DNA of 64,000 nt, from assembly GCA_030848705.1 (NCBI GenBank), contig CM061237.1:86299910-86363909 (forward strand), in the 5' to 3' direction. Made by a program: the position numbers and the translations under genes. Numbering within the stretch: the first letter of the stretch is position 1; each line of letters opens with the position of its first letter. The stretch is from Heracleum sosnowskyi. Taxonomy: Eukaryota > Streptophyta > Magnoliopsida > Apiales > Apiaceae. The notes below the pieces were generated by a model that saw only the letters and a program-made list of their open reading frames with translations, was not told the DNA's origin and ran no database searches. Shown here piece after piece: positions 32,442 through 43,282 of this stretch.

Positions 32442-35400
32442 GGAGACAAAAGGAATCTTTGGTACTTGGATAGTGGTTGTTCAAGACACATGACTGGTGA
32501 TTCTACCCTGCTCACAGAGTTCCAGGAAAGAGTTTGCCCTTGTATTGCTTTTGGAGATGACATCAAAGGCTACACTAAGGGATATGGCTTGATTTCAAAA
32601 GAGAATGTCATCATTGATGAGGTTGCATTGGTGGATGGTCTAAAGCACAATTTGCTTAGTATCAGCCAACTTTGTGACAAAGGATTTTTAGTTACTTTTT
32701 CAAAAGAAGCCTGTGTTGTTTCTAAAGGTGGAGACAACAATGTGGTAATGATTGGATTCAGAAGAGGGAATGTGTACATTGCTGACTTTAGTAGCACAAG
32801 TCCAGACACCATCACTTGTCTTTTCAGCAAGGCAAGTAAGGATGAAAGTTGGCTATGGCACAAGAAATTGTCTCATTTGAATTTTAAGGTTATGAATGAC
32901 TTGGTGAGGAAAGATCTTTTTAGAGGAATTCCACAGGTGGAATTCTCCAAGGATGGTTTTTGTGATGCCTGTCAAAAAGGGAAACAAAAGAAGGCATCAT
33001 TCAAAAGCAAGACAGAGTCATCAATTGTCCAACAGCTTGAGTTGCTTCATATGGATCTATTTGGCCCTGTAAATGTCATGTCCATTTCAAAGAAGAAATA
33101 CTGTCTTGTGATTGTTGATGATTTTTCTAGATTCACATGGACTTTCTTCTTGCACTCCAAAGATGAGGCAAGTGAAATCATTATCAATCACATCAAGATG
33201 GTAAACAATCATCCTGATTTCAAAGTAAGAAGGATTAGGAGTGACAATGGGACAGAGTTCAAAAACTCAACTATGAAGATGTTCTGTGAAGAAAATGGTA
33301 TTTTGCATGAATTTTCAGCTGCAAGGACACCACAGCAAAATGGTGTAGTTGAAAGGAAAAACAGAACACTTATTGAAGCTGCAAGGACAATGCTAGATGA
33401 ATCAAATTTACCAACTTATTTTTGGGCTGAGGCAGTTAACACAGCTTACTTCACTCAAAATATTTCTTTGATTAATCAAGCCAAAGGAATGACCCATTAT
33501 CAACTACTCAAAAGAAAGAAGCCACTATTGTATTTTATTCATGTCTTTGGATGCAAGTGCTTTGTTCTGAGAAATCAAGCTGAGCATTTGGGGAAATTTG
33601 AAGCAAAGGCAGATGAAGTAATATTTGTGGGATATGCAGCAGGGAAAGCTTATAGAGTCTATAATCTCAGAACTAACATTGTTATGGAATCTGTACATGT
33701 TGTTTTTGATGATCTCAAAATTCAAGGTCTCTGTGATGAAGGTTTCCATGAAAGTCTTTCTTTTGAGAATGAGGAAGGAGATCAAGTGAATCATGTTAAG
33801 GCTACTGAGAAACAGCCTAAAGTTGTTGTGTCTAGCACAGATGATAGCAGTAGTGAAGATGAAATTGTTGCATTAAGATTGAAAAGAATAGCTGCTAGCA
33901 GACCAAATGGTCATTCCGTTGACAGTCATGGTGGAGGATTCGTTGACATACAAAATGAGCATTTCGTTGACAGTCAAAATGGGCTTTCCATTGACAGTCA
34001 TGGAAATGCTTCTAGGAATGATCACTTAGGGACAACAAACTCAGGGGGAGTTTCTCAAGGACAAATATCTAATCAAGGCAATCATGATCACGAAGCTACA
34101 TCTTCAAGAGCTAATCTACCTCCCTCAAGAAAATGGACTAAAGATCATCCCTTTGAACTCATTATAGGTGATGTTTCTTCAAAAGTCCAAACTAGAAGAG
34201 CAACTCAAGAGGAATGTCTATATAGTAGCTTTCTGTCTCAAGATGAGCCAAAGAAAGTTGAGGATGCACTTCTAGATCCAGATTGGATTTTAGCTATGCA
34301 AGAGGAGCTAAACCAATTTGAGAGAAACAAAGTTTGGAAGCTGGTGCCCAGGCCTAAAAACAGGAGTGTTATAGGCATAAAATGGGTGTTCAGAAACAAG
34401 ATGGATTAAAATGGCATAGTCACAAGAAACAAAGCTAGATTGGTTGCTAAAGGCTACTCACAGGAAGAGAGAATTGATTTTGATGAAACCTTTGCTCCTG
34501 TTGCAAGAGTAGAAGCAATAAGGATTTTCCTAGCCTATGCAGCCCATGCCAATTTTAAGGTCTATCAAATGGATATGAAGAGTGCTTTTCTGAATGGGGA
34601 ATTGGAAGAGGAGGTGTATGTGAGTCAACCTCCTGGTTTTGAAGATGATGATTTTCCAGAGTATGTGTACTTTCTCCTCAAAGCACTCTATGGTTTGAAA
34701 CAAGCACCTAGAGCCTGATATGACACACTTTCACAGTTCCTCCTTGAGAATCACTTCACTAGAGGTACTGTAGATAAAACTCTTTTTCATAGGATTGTGA
34801 ATGGCTCTACTATACTTGTTCAAATTTATGTAGATGACATAATCTTTGGGTCTACAGATGAAAAACTTTGTCAAAAGTTTGCCAAGCTTATGCAAAGTAA
34901 ATATGAAATGAGCATGATGGGAGAATTAACTTATTTCCTTGGTCTCCAAGTGAAGCAAGTTAATGAAGGCATTTTCATTAGTCAAAAAAAATATATTCAT
35001 GATTTGTTAAAGAAATTTAACTTAATGGAATGCTCTCCTTCCAAAACTCCCATGCCTACTGCCACCAAACTTGAATTGAATACTAAGGAAAAATCTGTGG
35101 ACATTTCAAGTTACAGAGGCATGGTAGGCTCACTTTTATATTTAACAGCTAGTAGACCTGATATTATGTTTGCTACATGTCTATGTGCTAGATTTCAGGA
35201 TGATCCTAGGGAATCCCATTTAGTTGCTATTAAAAGAATTTTCAGATATCTCAAAGGAACACCAAACCTTGGCATTTGGTATCCTAGAGAATCTGGCTTT
35301 GAGCTAATTGGTTATTCAGATGCAGATTATGCAGGATGTAAAATTGACAGGAAAAGCACAACTGGCACCTGTCAATTCCTAGGAAACAAGCTTGTGTCAT

Positions 35401-35771
35401 GGTTCAGCAAGAAACAAAACTCAGTTTCTACCTCCACAGCTGAGGCTGAGTACATTGCAGCTGGAAGTTGTTGTGCACAGATTTTATGGATGAAAAATCA
35501 ACTACTTGATTATGGATTAAGAGTTGAGAAAATTCCTATCTTCTGTGACAACACTAGTGCCATTGCCATTACTGAGAATCCAGTGCAACATTCAAGGACC
35601 AAGCACATTGACATCAAGTATCATTTCATTAGAGAACATGTTATGAATGGTACTGTGGAGTTACATTTTGTTCCAAGTGAACAACAACTTGCAGACATCT
35701 TTACCAAGCCACTTGATGAATCAACATTCTCAAGATTAGTAAGTGAGCTAGGTATGCTAAATTTCTCTTAA
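32442..35771 (+). pseudogene. pol: pol of copia element C, two in-frame stops
   Basis: One frame (GDKRNLWYLDSGCSRHMTG...) with TAA at 34407 and TGA at 34716; the latter replaces the Trp of the PRAWY motif. Protease DSG, GAG-pre-integrase WHKKLSHLNF, integrase (MDLFGPV, RSDNGTEF, NGVVERKNR), RT (YVDDIIFGS at about 34828) and RNase H (GYSDADYAG, AEAEYIAAG) are otherwise present. A low-complexity linker between integrase and RT (33910-34000) holds four VDS/VDI/IDS repeats encoded by the family motif. The C-terminus GMLNFS is complete. The protein is not translatable in full as it stands. Confidence 0.92.
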
Positions 35772-36309
35772 TTATTATTGAGATTTTTGCAAGTTAATTT
35801 GCAGCCAGGAATTTGCTATGATTTTTTGTGAATTAATTTTCTCAGGAAAAAGTGAAATTTTGTCTAAGTCAAAATTACTATGTCAACGAATGCCTTATTC
35901 CGTTGACAGTCTTAGCATTTTTCTGGGTATTTCGTTGACAGTCCTTTTATGTCAACGAAATGCAGCTTTATCAACGAAATAGACGGGACCTTAAACGCCC
36001 AATTCTGATTCGTTGATATAGCACTGTTAATCTGAACCGTTGAAATTTGCACGTCTTTTTACCATGATCTATGCATACACCCCTGTAAGTATAAATCATG
36101 GTAATATTTTAATTGTAACAGTTAGATTTTTAAGCCAATCCAGTAATTTATAATTATTATTGGACTTAATTTTTGAGAAATTTTGGGGGAGTATTTAAGA
36201 AATTTTGTTTTCTTTAATTCTTTTCTACCTTACTCTCAAAATTTCCAAAGGCTTTCTTACTTCTTCTCTCTCAAAGCAAAACACAGTTCGAGCTTTTCTT
36301 TACTCAACA
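35772..36309 (+). other. Spacer between pol and ORF3 of element C with motif cluster
   Basis: Non-coding. It carries about seven copies of GTCAACGAAATG-type motif in both orientations at 35881-36040, then an AT-rich stretch leading to the ORF3 ATG at 36310. Confidence 0.65.
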
Positions 36310-39300
36310 ATGGCACCCATAGTTAAACTCATGTCTGCTAGAGGATTCATTTATGAGAAGAACAACTTCATCCCGTTTGTTGTCAAGGAAAGCCCGAACA
36401 AAATCTTTCACAAGATGATGGATTTTTTGGTGAACTGCAAGCTCAGTTATGCGATGTTTCACTCCACTCCGCTTTATAATGAAATCATAGAGGAGATTTG
36501 GACCTCCTGCGAGTACAGTGGGACTAACTGCACTTTGCAATTCACCATTCAAGGTAAAGAGTATATTGTCAATTCAGATGTATTGCAAGCATGCCTTCAT
36601 ATTCCTGAGAATAATTGCTTAGTTTTACCCACAAATGCTGAAATTGTTAACATGCTTAATTCTATAAATTACTCTTTTCCAACTGAGAATTTAGGTAAAA
36701 TTATTAGGAGAGGCCTGGTAAGGGAGTGGAGTTATTTAGCAGATGCTTTCATTAAAATATTTTCTGGAAAAATTAGTAATTTTGATGCTTTAACTAACTC
36801 CATTCTGATTTTGCTTACCATGTTTCTCACTGATAAGTATTATAATTTTAGCACTCAATTGATGTATGAACTAGGTGCTAAGTTAGGAGATAAGAAATCT
36901 AGGAAGAAGAATATATATTATGCTAGATTTCTAATGATGTTGGCCAACCATGGTAGTCCAACACCATTAGTTATCTCTAACCCAAATTCCAGGTTTGAGT
37001 GTTTTGTTCAAGAGAAGAGGGTGCTAACAGACATCCTGAGGCTCAATCACAATGGTGATGTCCCAATGGTGTATCTGCCAATTATTGAGGTAACACTTTC
37101 TCAACTTGCTAATTTAAATGTTACTTCAGTTTCTGCTTCTGTTACTACTATTGTTGCAATGGAGTCTGTAGCTGTGACCCAACAGGCTCCTGCTCCTGCA
37201 ACTAGACCTAAATCCACAAAGTCTAAATCTACCAAGCCAACCTCAGGTGCTTCTCAAAAGGCATATGTTGTAAAATCTACTACACAACCTAAGGGGAGTG
37301 AAACAGGTGTGGTGAGTGGTGAGGGAAGGGGTGAAAATCAAAGAAACCCCGAGGATAAGGTGGGAGAGGTAAGTTTTGCCCAAACTAGCCCCATTATGTC
37401 TTCCCAACAAGGTACAATGAGTAATATGGATATTAGCACAAGTCTAATTACATCTTCTCAAAAGGATGTAGTTATTGAAACAAGCTCTCCTCTAAGAGCA
37501 CACTCCAAAAGGGTAAGGGACACATCAAGCCCCCAAACATCTATCTCCCAATACCAAAGAAGGGTAAGACAAAAATCCTAGGTCTCACAGGGTGCACACA
37601 CACACTGGAAGCAACAATTCCAGTTTCTCAAATTCAGTTTGATGTAGCCCCAATTTTTACTCTGGGGTTACAGTCCCACTCTCTCAATATTAATATTGAG
37701 ACACCTCCACAAAATTCTCCAACACAGTCATTAGATGTGGATATGATCCATTCATCTATTCCTGATTCTCCAACTCTGTTCATGGAGAAGCCCCACTCTG
37801 AAATTGGTGGTCATCACTTGTTAAGTGATTTGTTGGGCCACCAATCATCTTTTTCTGAAGCTACAAAAGGATCTGTGGAACCATCTCTAAAATCAATCAC
37901 CACAGATTCTACTGTAATTTCACTTTCTCCAACTCCTTTCTTGACTTCATCAACGAAACAGTCTCTTTCGTTGACAAGTGTTTCTCCATCAACGGTATCC
38001 ATTCCGTTGACAGCTCAAACTACCATTTCGTTGATAGCTCATTCTGCACCTATTCTTGAAAATCAAGTTGTTCACACAACTAGTGCAGATGATCTAGTGG
38101 TAGTTGAAAAACTTTTAGGATTGAAAGGGAGTGAATCTGAGAGGCTGGCTTGCAGCCAGGCAAAAGGAGAGAATGAGAGTGAGAGGCTGGCTATTTCTTC
38201 CAGCCAGGCAAAAGGAGAGACTGAGAGTTCCACCTTAGTAGCTGAAGGTGAGGGTGTGAGAGGTGTGAGCCATGGGGAGCCCATGATGCAAGAATATAGT
38301 GGAGAGAGAGAAGGGACTACAGAAATTCAAATGAGGGAACCAGCCATTGCAAGTGAGTTAATGGAGGTTAATGAGGGAGAAAGAGAATTGTCTTTCCAAG
38401 AGCATTATCAACAAACTCCAGATAGCATTTCTCTGGATCCTGAAACCTTTACTCACCATATGCCAGCTTATCAAATCTTGGCTCAACAGGGCAATGTGGA
38501 GGCAGAGAGCACACTAAATCTAATTCATACAACTGCATCCATGATGAGGGCTAAGGATGCACTTGCTAATCTGTCTCCAGGAGCTGGTGGAATTGATCAG
38601 TTTGCTGATTTTTCAAGTGATAATGAGAGTCTTGATGCTGATTTCCAAGGGGTGGCTACCACTACACAGACTGGGACATCTGTGATGCCTCCTAAGCCAA
38701 GATGGCTCTATCAAGATTCACTTGGATATCAAGGTTTGGATGCTGCAATTACAAGGCAGTATAATGAAGCCTACTTGGCTCATGAGTCTGCACCTCCAAA
38801 TGAGAAGAAATTCTACAAAGCCATTTTGGACTCTCTAGCAATTCAAAGGCTCCAAATGCTACAGGCAAGGATTGAAGCCAGGGAAATCAAGGATACTATT
38901 GCAAGATTCAGGGACTCCAATGATAGGAGGTTTGATGAAAGACTTCCACTTTTCACTGTGACCAAAATGGACAAATTCTTCAGAAGGGATAATGAGGTGG
39001 CAACCACTTTGAAAACCCTTACTAATAGGGTGGACAAAGTGGAAGCCACATTAACTCATATGCAACAGGCACAGGAGAAGCAAACTCAACTTTTGACTCA
39101 GCTAGTGGCAACTCAAGGTCTCCCTCTCATTACTCTTGGTGATAACAAAAAGGGGGAGAAATCAAAGGAGCTTAATATTCAAGTCACAAAAGTTATGGTC
39201 CCAGCCATTTCCTTACCACAGGAGCCACTAGCTATGGGGGAGTCACTCAAGGATAAAATGGATGGCATTGACCTGATTCAACATGCATCTATGAGACTAC

Positions 39301-40826
39301 AACTTGCATAACAGATAAAAGAACAATGGTCTACTATAGATGCAAGGGTTAAGAAGATAGCTGAAACTGCAAGGAACAAACATCCATAAACGGATCAAGC
39401 TACTTCTACAGCACCATCAACGAATGCCATGGTCTTAGTGTCAACGAAATGGGAGCCACAAACTAAATCCTCTTATGATCTAAAACCTCTTCTACATGGA
39501 GTGATTCCTGGTCCAAGAAAATAAAAGGGACAAACTTCATGTATTAGAGATGTGGACACAACTACATTTCAAAGATGCTTATCTCCAAAATCCCCAGCTA
39601 AACCAAAGGGCAAGAATATTGCTAGGACATTATATCCTCCTCCATTTCCAGATGAGGTCAAGGTTCTGAGTGAACTCATTATAAAATTCAAGGAAAGCAA
39701 CAAGCCTGAAATGAGGAATCAAAGAGCAATAGTCTACAGGAATGGGCAAGAGATTTGTGTTTGGGCTGGTCACCCAAATTTTGCTGAAGCTAAAGCTGAG
39801 GAATCAGCTAGGGTAGGCATGGAAGCTCTTGCAGTTGCCCAAGCTCTAGATGAAGAGGAAAAACAGCAAGAAGAAAGAGCTAGAGTTGAAGCTGAGGAAG
39901 CAAAGGGAAAAAGAAAAAGTACAAGGCAACCTAAAACAAGAGCTAAAAGAAACTTGGCTTTTGATAAGGATGATTCTCAAGACACTGTAACAGATGCTCC
40001 TGTAACAGTTGTGCCTTCAACTTTTTCAGATCAAAGTATTGGAGGAAAATTATCTTGTGATCCTGAACATCCAGTTAATTTTCATGATCAACCAATTGAG
40101 CCAAAGGAAGAGCCTTTTGAGTTTGATGAAGCTAATTTTCCCAAGTTTCTGGTTGAGATGGAATCAAAGAAGAAATTAAAGCAGAAGGCTACTATGGCTA
40201 GACCAGCTTTTGTGAGAAGGCCACAAATTGAGAAACCACCTACCAACCCAGAAGACTTTATCTACATTGCAGATATAAGGGAGGAGTTTGACTTAAACCT
40301 ACATCTTGATGACTTGGTGGAAGTGAGAGGAATAGGAGCCACTCATAAACTACCAGAGAGATTAGTGTTTGTCTACAAGGGTGGAAAGGAACAGATTTGG
40401 CCTCTACACAGAATTCTAGGAGAGGATTATCAGACCTTGCTAGTGGTGTTCAAGTGCTTAAAGAAAGATTTTGGGTTCACCAAAACTGCTAAGTCTGAGG
40501 TTGTCTCCAAGATATGTCAAGTAAAAGCTAGTTGGAACAAGCCTAATGCACTTCCCAGAACTCTAAAGGTCCCTCAAACAGGAAAGAAAATTCATCTCCA
40601 ACCCTTTTGGATGATGGAATTCAGAGACAAGGACAACTGTAGGAGATTCTTCAAACTGTAGGACCAATTGGAAAAGGCATATAATGAAACTCTTAGATTT
40701 ATGCAATCCAAGTTGGGTGATCAAGATGAAGAAGAGAAGATTTTCTACAGGAGGCTCCAAGCTCAAATTGAGGAGAACAATGCCAAGAAGGGGAAGAAAA
40801 CAAGGCCACAGAGACAAAGATGGTAA
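36310..40826 (+). pseudogene. Third ORF (ORF3) of copia element C, one frameshift and four stops
   Basis: The ATG at 36310 (MAPIVKLMSARGF) opens a globular domain with EYIVNSDVLQACLHIP (36559-36606) and RRGLVREWSYLADAFIKIFS (36706-36765), aligned to ORF3 of A and E. A frameshift in the A-run near 37571 joins to the frame 37572-40826. TAAs at 39309, 39387 and 39522 and TAG at 40659 interrupt it. A Ser/Thr/Glu-rich linker contains motif copies read as KQSLSLTS and IPLTAQ, then a predicted coiled coil (about 38980-39110), DNKKGEKS, a basic stretch and a C-terminal domain (LVFVYKGGKEQIWPLHRILG). The last segment ends at TAA 40824. Length would be about 1,500 codons. No membrane segment is seen. 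Function unknown. Confidence 0.72.
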
Positions 40827-41009
40827 ATCTGCTCAGGCTAGAGAAGCAACTCTGTGCACTTGTGTTGTAAGAATTTCTACTTTGTTTTCAATGAATTTTA
40901 AAGTATCATGAAGCTCAATGCAATTTCTACTTTTGTAATTTGTAATTTGTTTAAGTGTTTTTGTTATCATCAAGGCTCTTGATTTATGGCTGTTATTCTA
41001 TCAGTCATA

Positions 41010-41022
41010 AATTGGGGGAGAT
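41010..41022 (+). other. Polypurine tract of element C
   Basis: AAATTGGGGGAGAT directly precedes the 3' LTR. Confidence 0.85.
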
Positions 41023-42039
41023 TGTTAGGAATATGTTGTTCTTGATGATAATTATAAAAACACTTAGTAGATTTTGTATTAAGTCAATTTTGTAGTTGTC
41101 AACGAAACGGTATGCTTTGCAGCTTTCGTTGACATGTAGCTCATCAACGAAATGAGTCTCATCAACGAAATGAGTGATGTAGCAATTGCACTGTACAATA
41201 CTTCACTGGTTGATATGCATTTGTTTTAGGTATTAGATAGGTTTTCTAAGTCATGTTGACTAAGTACTAGATATGCAAAATAAGTTGGTTAATTGTAAAT
41301 ATAATGTGCCTTGTAATTTTGCCTAAGTGAAGACATGTCAACGGAATGAAGATTACACTATCAACGGAATGAAGATTACACCATCAACGAAATGAAGAAT
41401 AAAGATATCAACGAAATACATCTCACTGCTATCAACGAATCATTATCACTTTTCTGAATAGTTGACAAAGTGATAGTGACAGTTTTCTGACAGATCAAAA
41501 GGTGATGTAGAAGTGTACTTTGCATTGGAAGCCATTAAAATGGTCACTGGGAATGAGGAAACATTCCAATTTCCAATTAGGTTCTTGAGTGTGATCATAA
41601 TAAGCATGAAGACAAAAGACAAGATCTCCAAGGACCATTGGATAAAAAGAATGAAAAGCAAGCTACTGGCGGTTACCCTTAGTACATTTTAGAGTAGCCA
41701 AAAATAGCATTGTAAACTTGGGATATATAACCAAGTGTAGCAGTTCATTTTATTGTAAGTGAGTGAGATAGAATAACTTTGTATTTGCTTATTTCAAGAG
41801 CACTCTCACTCTACATTAGGAACTGAGCAGTTGTGCTACGTTTGTAACACAGATTATTCCCGCAATAAAAACATCTCAGTTGGATCCTCAAAACATCCAA
41901 CTGAAATTTTATATTTGCTTGTGTTTTTATTTTCTGTGTTAATTTATTTAAAAGTTGTTTTAAGTTTAAAAAATATCTAGAATTGTATTCAACCCCCCCC
42001 CCCCCTTCTACAATTCTGTTAGGTCATTTGGGATTAACA
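41023..42039 (+). repeat. 3' LTR of element C (1017 bp)
   Basis: Uninterrupted copy, TGTTAGGAATATG to GGGATTAACA, followed by duplication GTCAG. It differs from the 5' LTR by scattered substitutions, one fewer CATCAACGAAATGAGT unit and a longer C-run (about 41994-42005). Confidence 0.93.
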
Positions 42040-42044
42040 GTCAG

Positions 42045-42815
42045 CACTAAACAGATCAAGATGTTTATCGTCTCGGAAGAAATTGATTTAAGTCAGACCT
42101 GAAACATCCTGGAAGTGAAAAGAATATTATAAGGTATGTTTAGGTTTAATTGGAAGTACAATATGCTTGCTGCAAAAAGAGATAACCTTCGAGGATCAAA
42201 ATGCAATAAGAAGACATTCGATAGTTTTCATTTATGAAAAACTATCGAAAGAGATGAAGGAGGTTTAAATAAAAACCATCGAATTTCTTTTAAAAGAAAC
42301 AAGATTTCTCTTTGATAGATTTTATTAAAATCTATCGAAGGTAAAATAAAATCTTGTTTTCGATAGTTTTTAATTCAGGTAGCAGGTGAAAAGTATTTCT
42401 CTTGTCAGGTTGATCAAGGAAATGGACGGCTGGGATTCAGCCTTGACTTTCGATAGTTTTCCTAAGCCTACAATTTACAGAGTTGAAGAAGTGTCTTCTT
42501 CAGTAGTTGGTGTTGCAGAAGATCATTTACGAGAGAGAGTTAAGAGCTTGAAAAATTCACAAAGAAATTAATAGTGCTTTAAATTCTGTCATTGTATTGA
42601 TTTTGTGTACCCTGAACTCATTGAAGCTAATCCTACGGATTAGAATTGTAGCACCCTTCGTGGTTTATATTTATAAAACGATATATTCCCCGACTCGTGT
42701 TTTGATTTGGTAAATTTGATTTCGGACAAGAACACAATTAATTATCCGCGAACGAAATCGAATAATTTGTGAGTATCGTATTCAACCCCCCCTCTACGAT
42801 ACTTTGGACCTAACA
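42045..42815 (+). repeat. Solo LTR of family B, right part
   Basis: It continues the left part (16341-16733). It holds motif copies at 42210-42455, the U5 signature near 42780 and the terminus GGACCTAACA at 42815, then TAGTG (42816-42820). Confidence 0.9.
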
Positions 42816-42890
42816 TAGTGATAGCTTCTTATATCACATAATTAGCTAGTATAATTCTAATTTATATAGTATTTTAATTTATTTAATTTT

Positions 42891-43277
42891 GATATATTAG
42901 AGTCACAAGGATGCTAAAGGAATGTGAGGTGTTTTGTTTCCATATTTTCATGCACTTAAAGAGTTGTTGGGGAATGATCGAGCAATCGACAGTTATGCCG
43001 AACAATTTTTGAATGAAATTGAGAACATGGATAACGAAACATCTGAATCAATGTTTAGTGCTTCCACAGAAGAAGGCGACACCTTCAAGATTGTCTATCT
43101 GTTTCCAAATTTGGTAAAAGAAAATGATCAAAAGACAGTGTTGAAAAAATTTAATTGTTATGTTTGATGATGTCTCCAGTAGATTAGTATTATTTATGGA
43201 GAATGTTGATACTCATATTGGTAAGTTGGGTGCTTGTGAGAGGGATGATATTAACTCCTTATTAACTCCTTATTAAC
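42891..43277 (+). pseudogene. Fragment of a host-like gene, possibly Myb/SANT-like domain family
   Basis: TTTTGATATATTAG/AG resembles an intron end. An open stretch follows: HKDAKGM, a TGA where relatives would have Trp, then FPYFHALKELLGNDRA and an acidic segment to about 43167. A shifted frame then reads DDVSSRLVLFMENVDTHIG up to about 43250. The pattern of aromatic-rich F-x-Y-F-x-x-L-x-x-L-x-G-x-DRA recalls the C-terminal side of plant Myb/SANT-like (PIF-associated) proteins; that is memory-based. It has a stop and a frameshift and is cut on the right by the Helitron-like end. It could be a decayed gene or a captured piece. Confidence 0.4.
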
Positions 43278-43282
43278 TCCTT
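43250..43282 (+). repeat. Three tandem 11 bp units at a Helitron-like 5' end
   Basis: ATTAACTCCTT occurs three times in a row. The last unit runs into TCCTTATATATAATAAG, the putative element start at 43278. Confidence 0.85.

Larger units (their letters stand above)
16734..42039 (+). mobile_element. Copia LTR retrotransposon C (SIRE lineage), carrying a nested gypsy
   Basis: 5' LTR 16734-16923 plus 29052-29888, PBS 29891, gag 29953-32403, pol 32442-35771, ORF3 36310-40826, PPT and 3' LTR 41023-42039. The element sits in a family B solo LTR with duplication GTCAG. Without the gypsy insertion it is about 13.2 kb. Gag, pol and ORF3 all carry stops, so it is not autonomous now. Confidence 0.92.

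Noticed and set aside
42386..42571. 61-codon ORF in the solo LTR of family B
   Set aside because: Not conserved in the other two LTR copies as an open frame and without domain.
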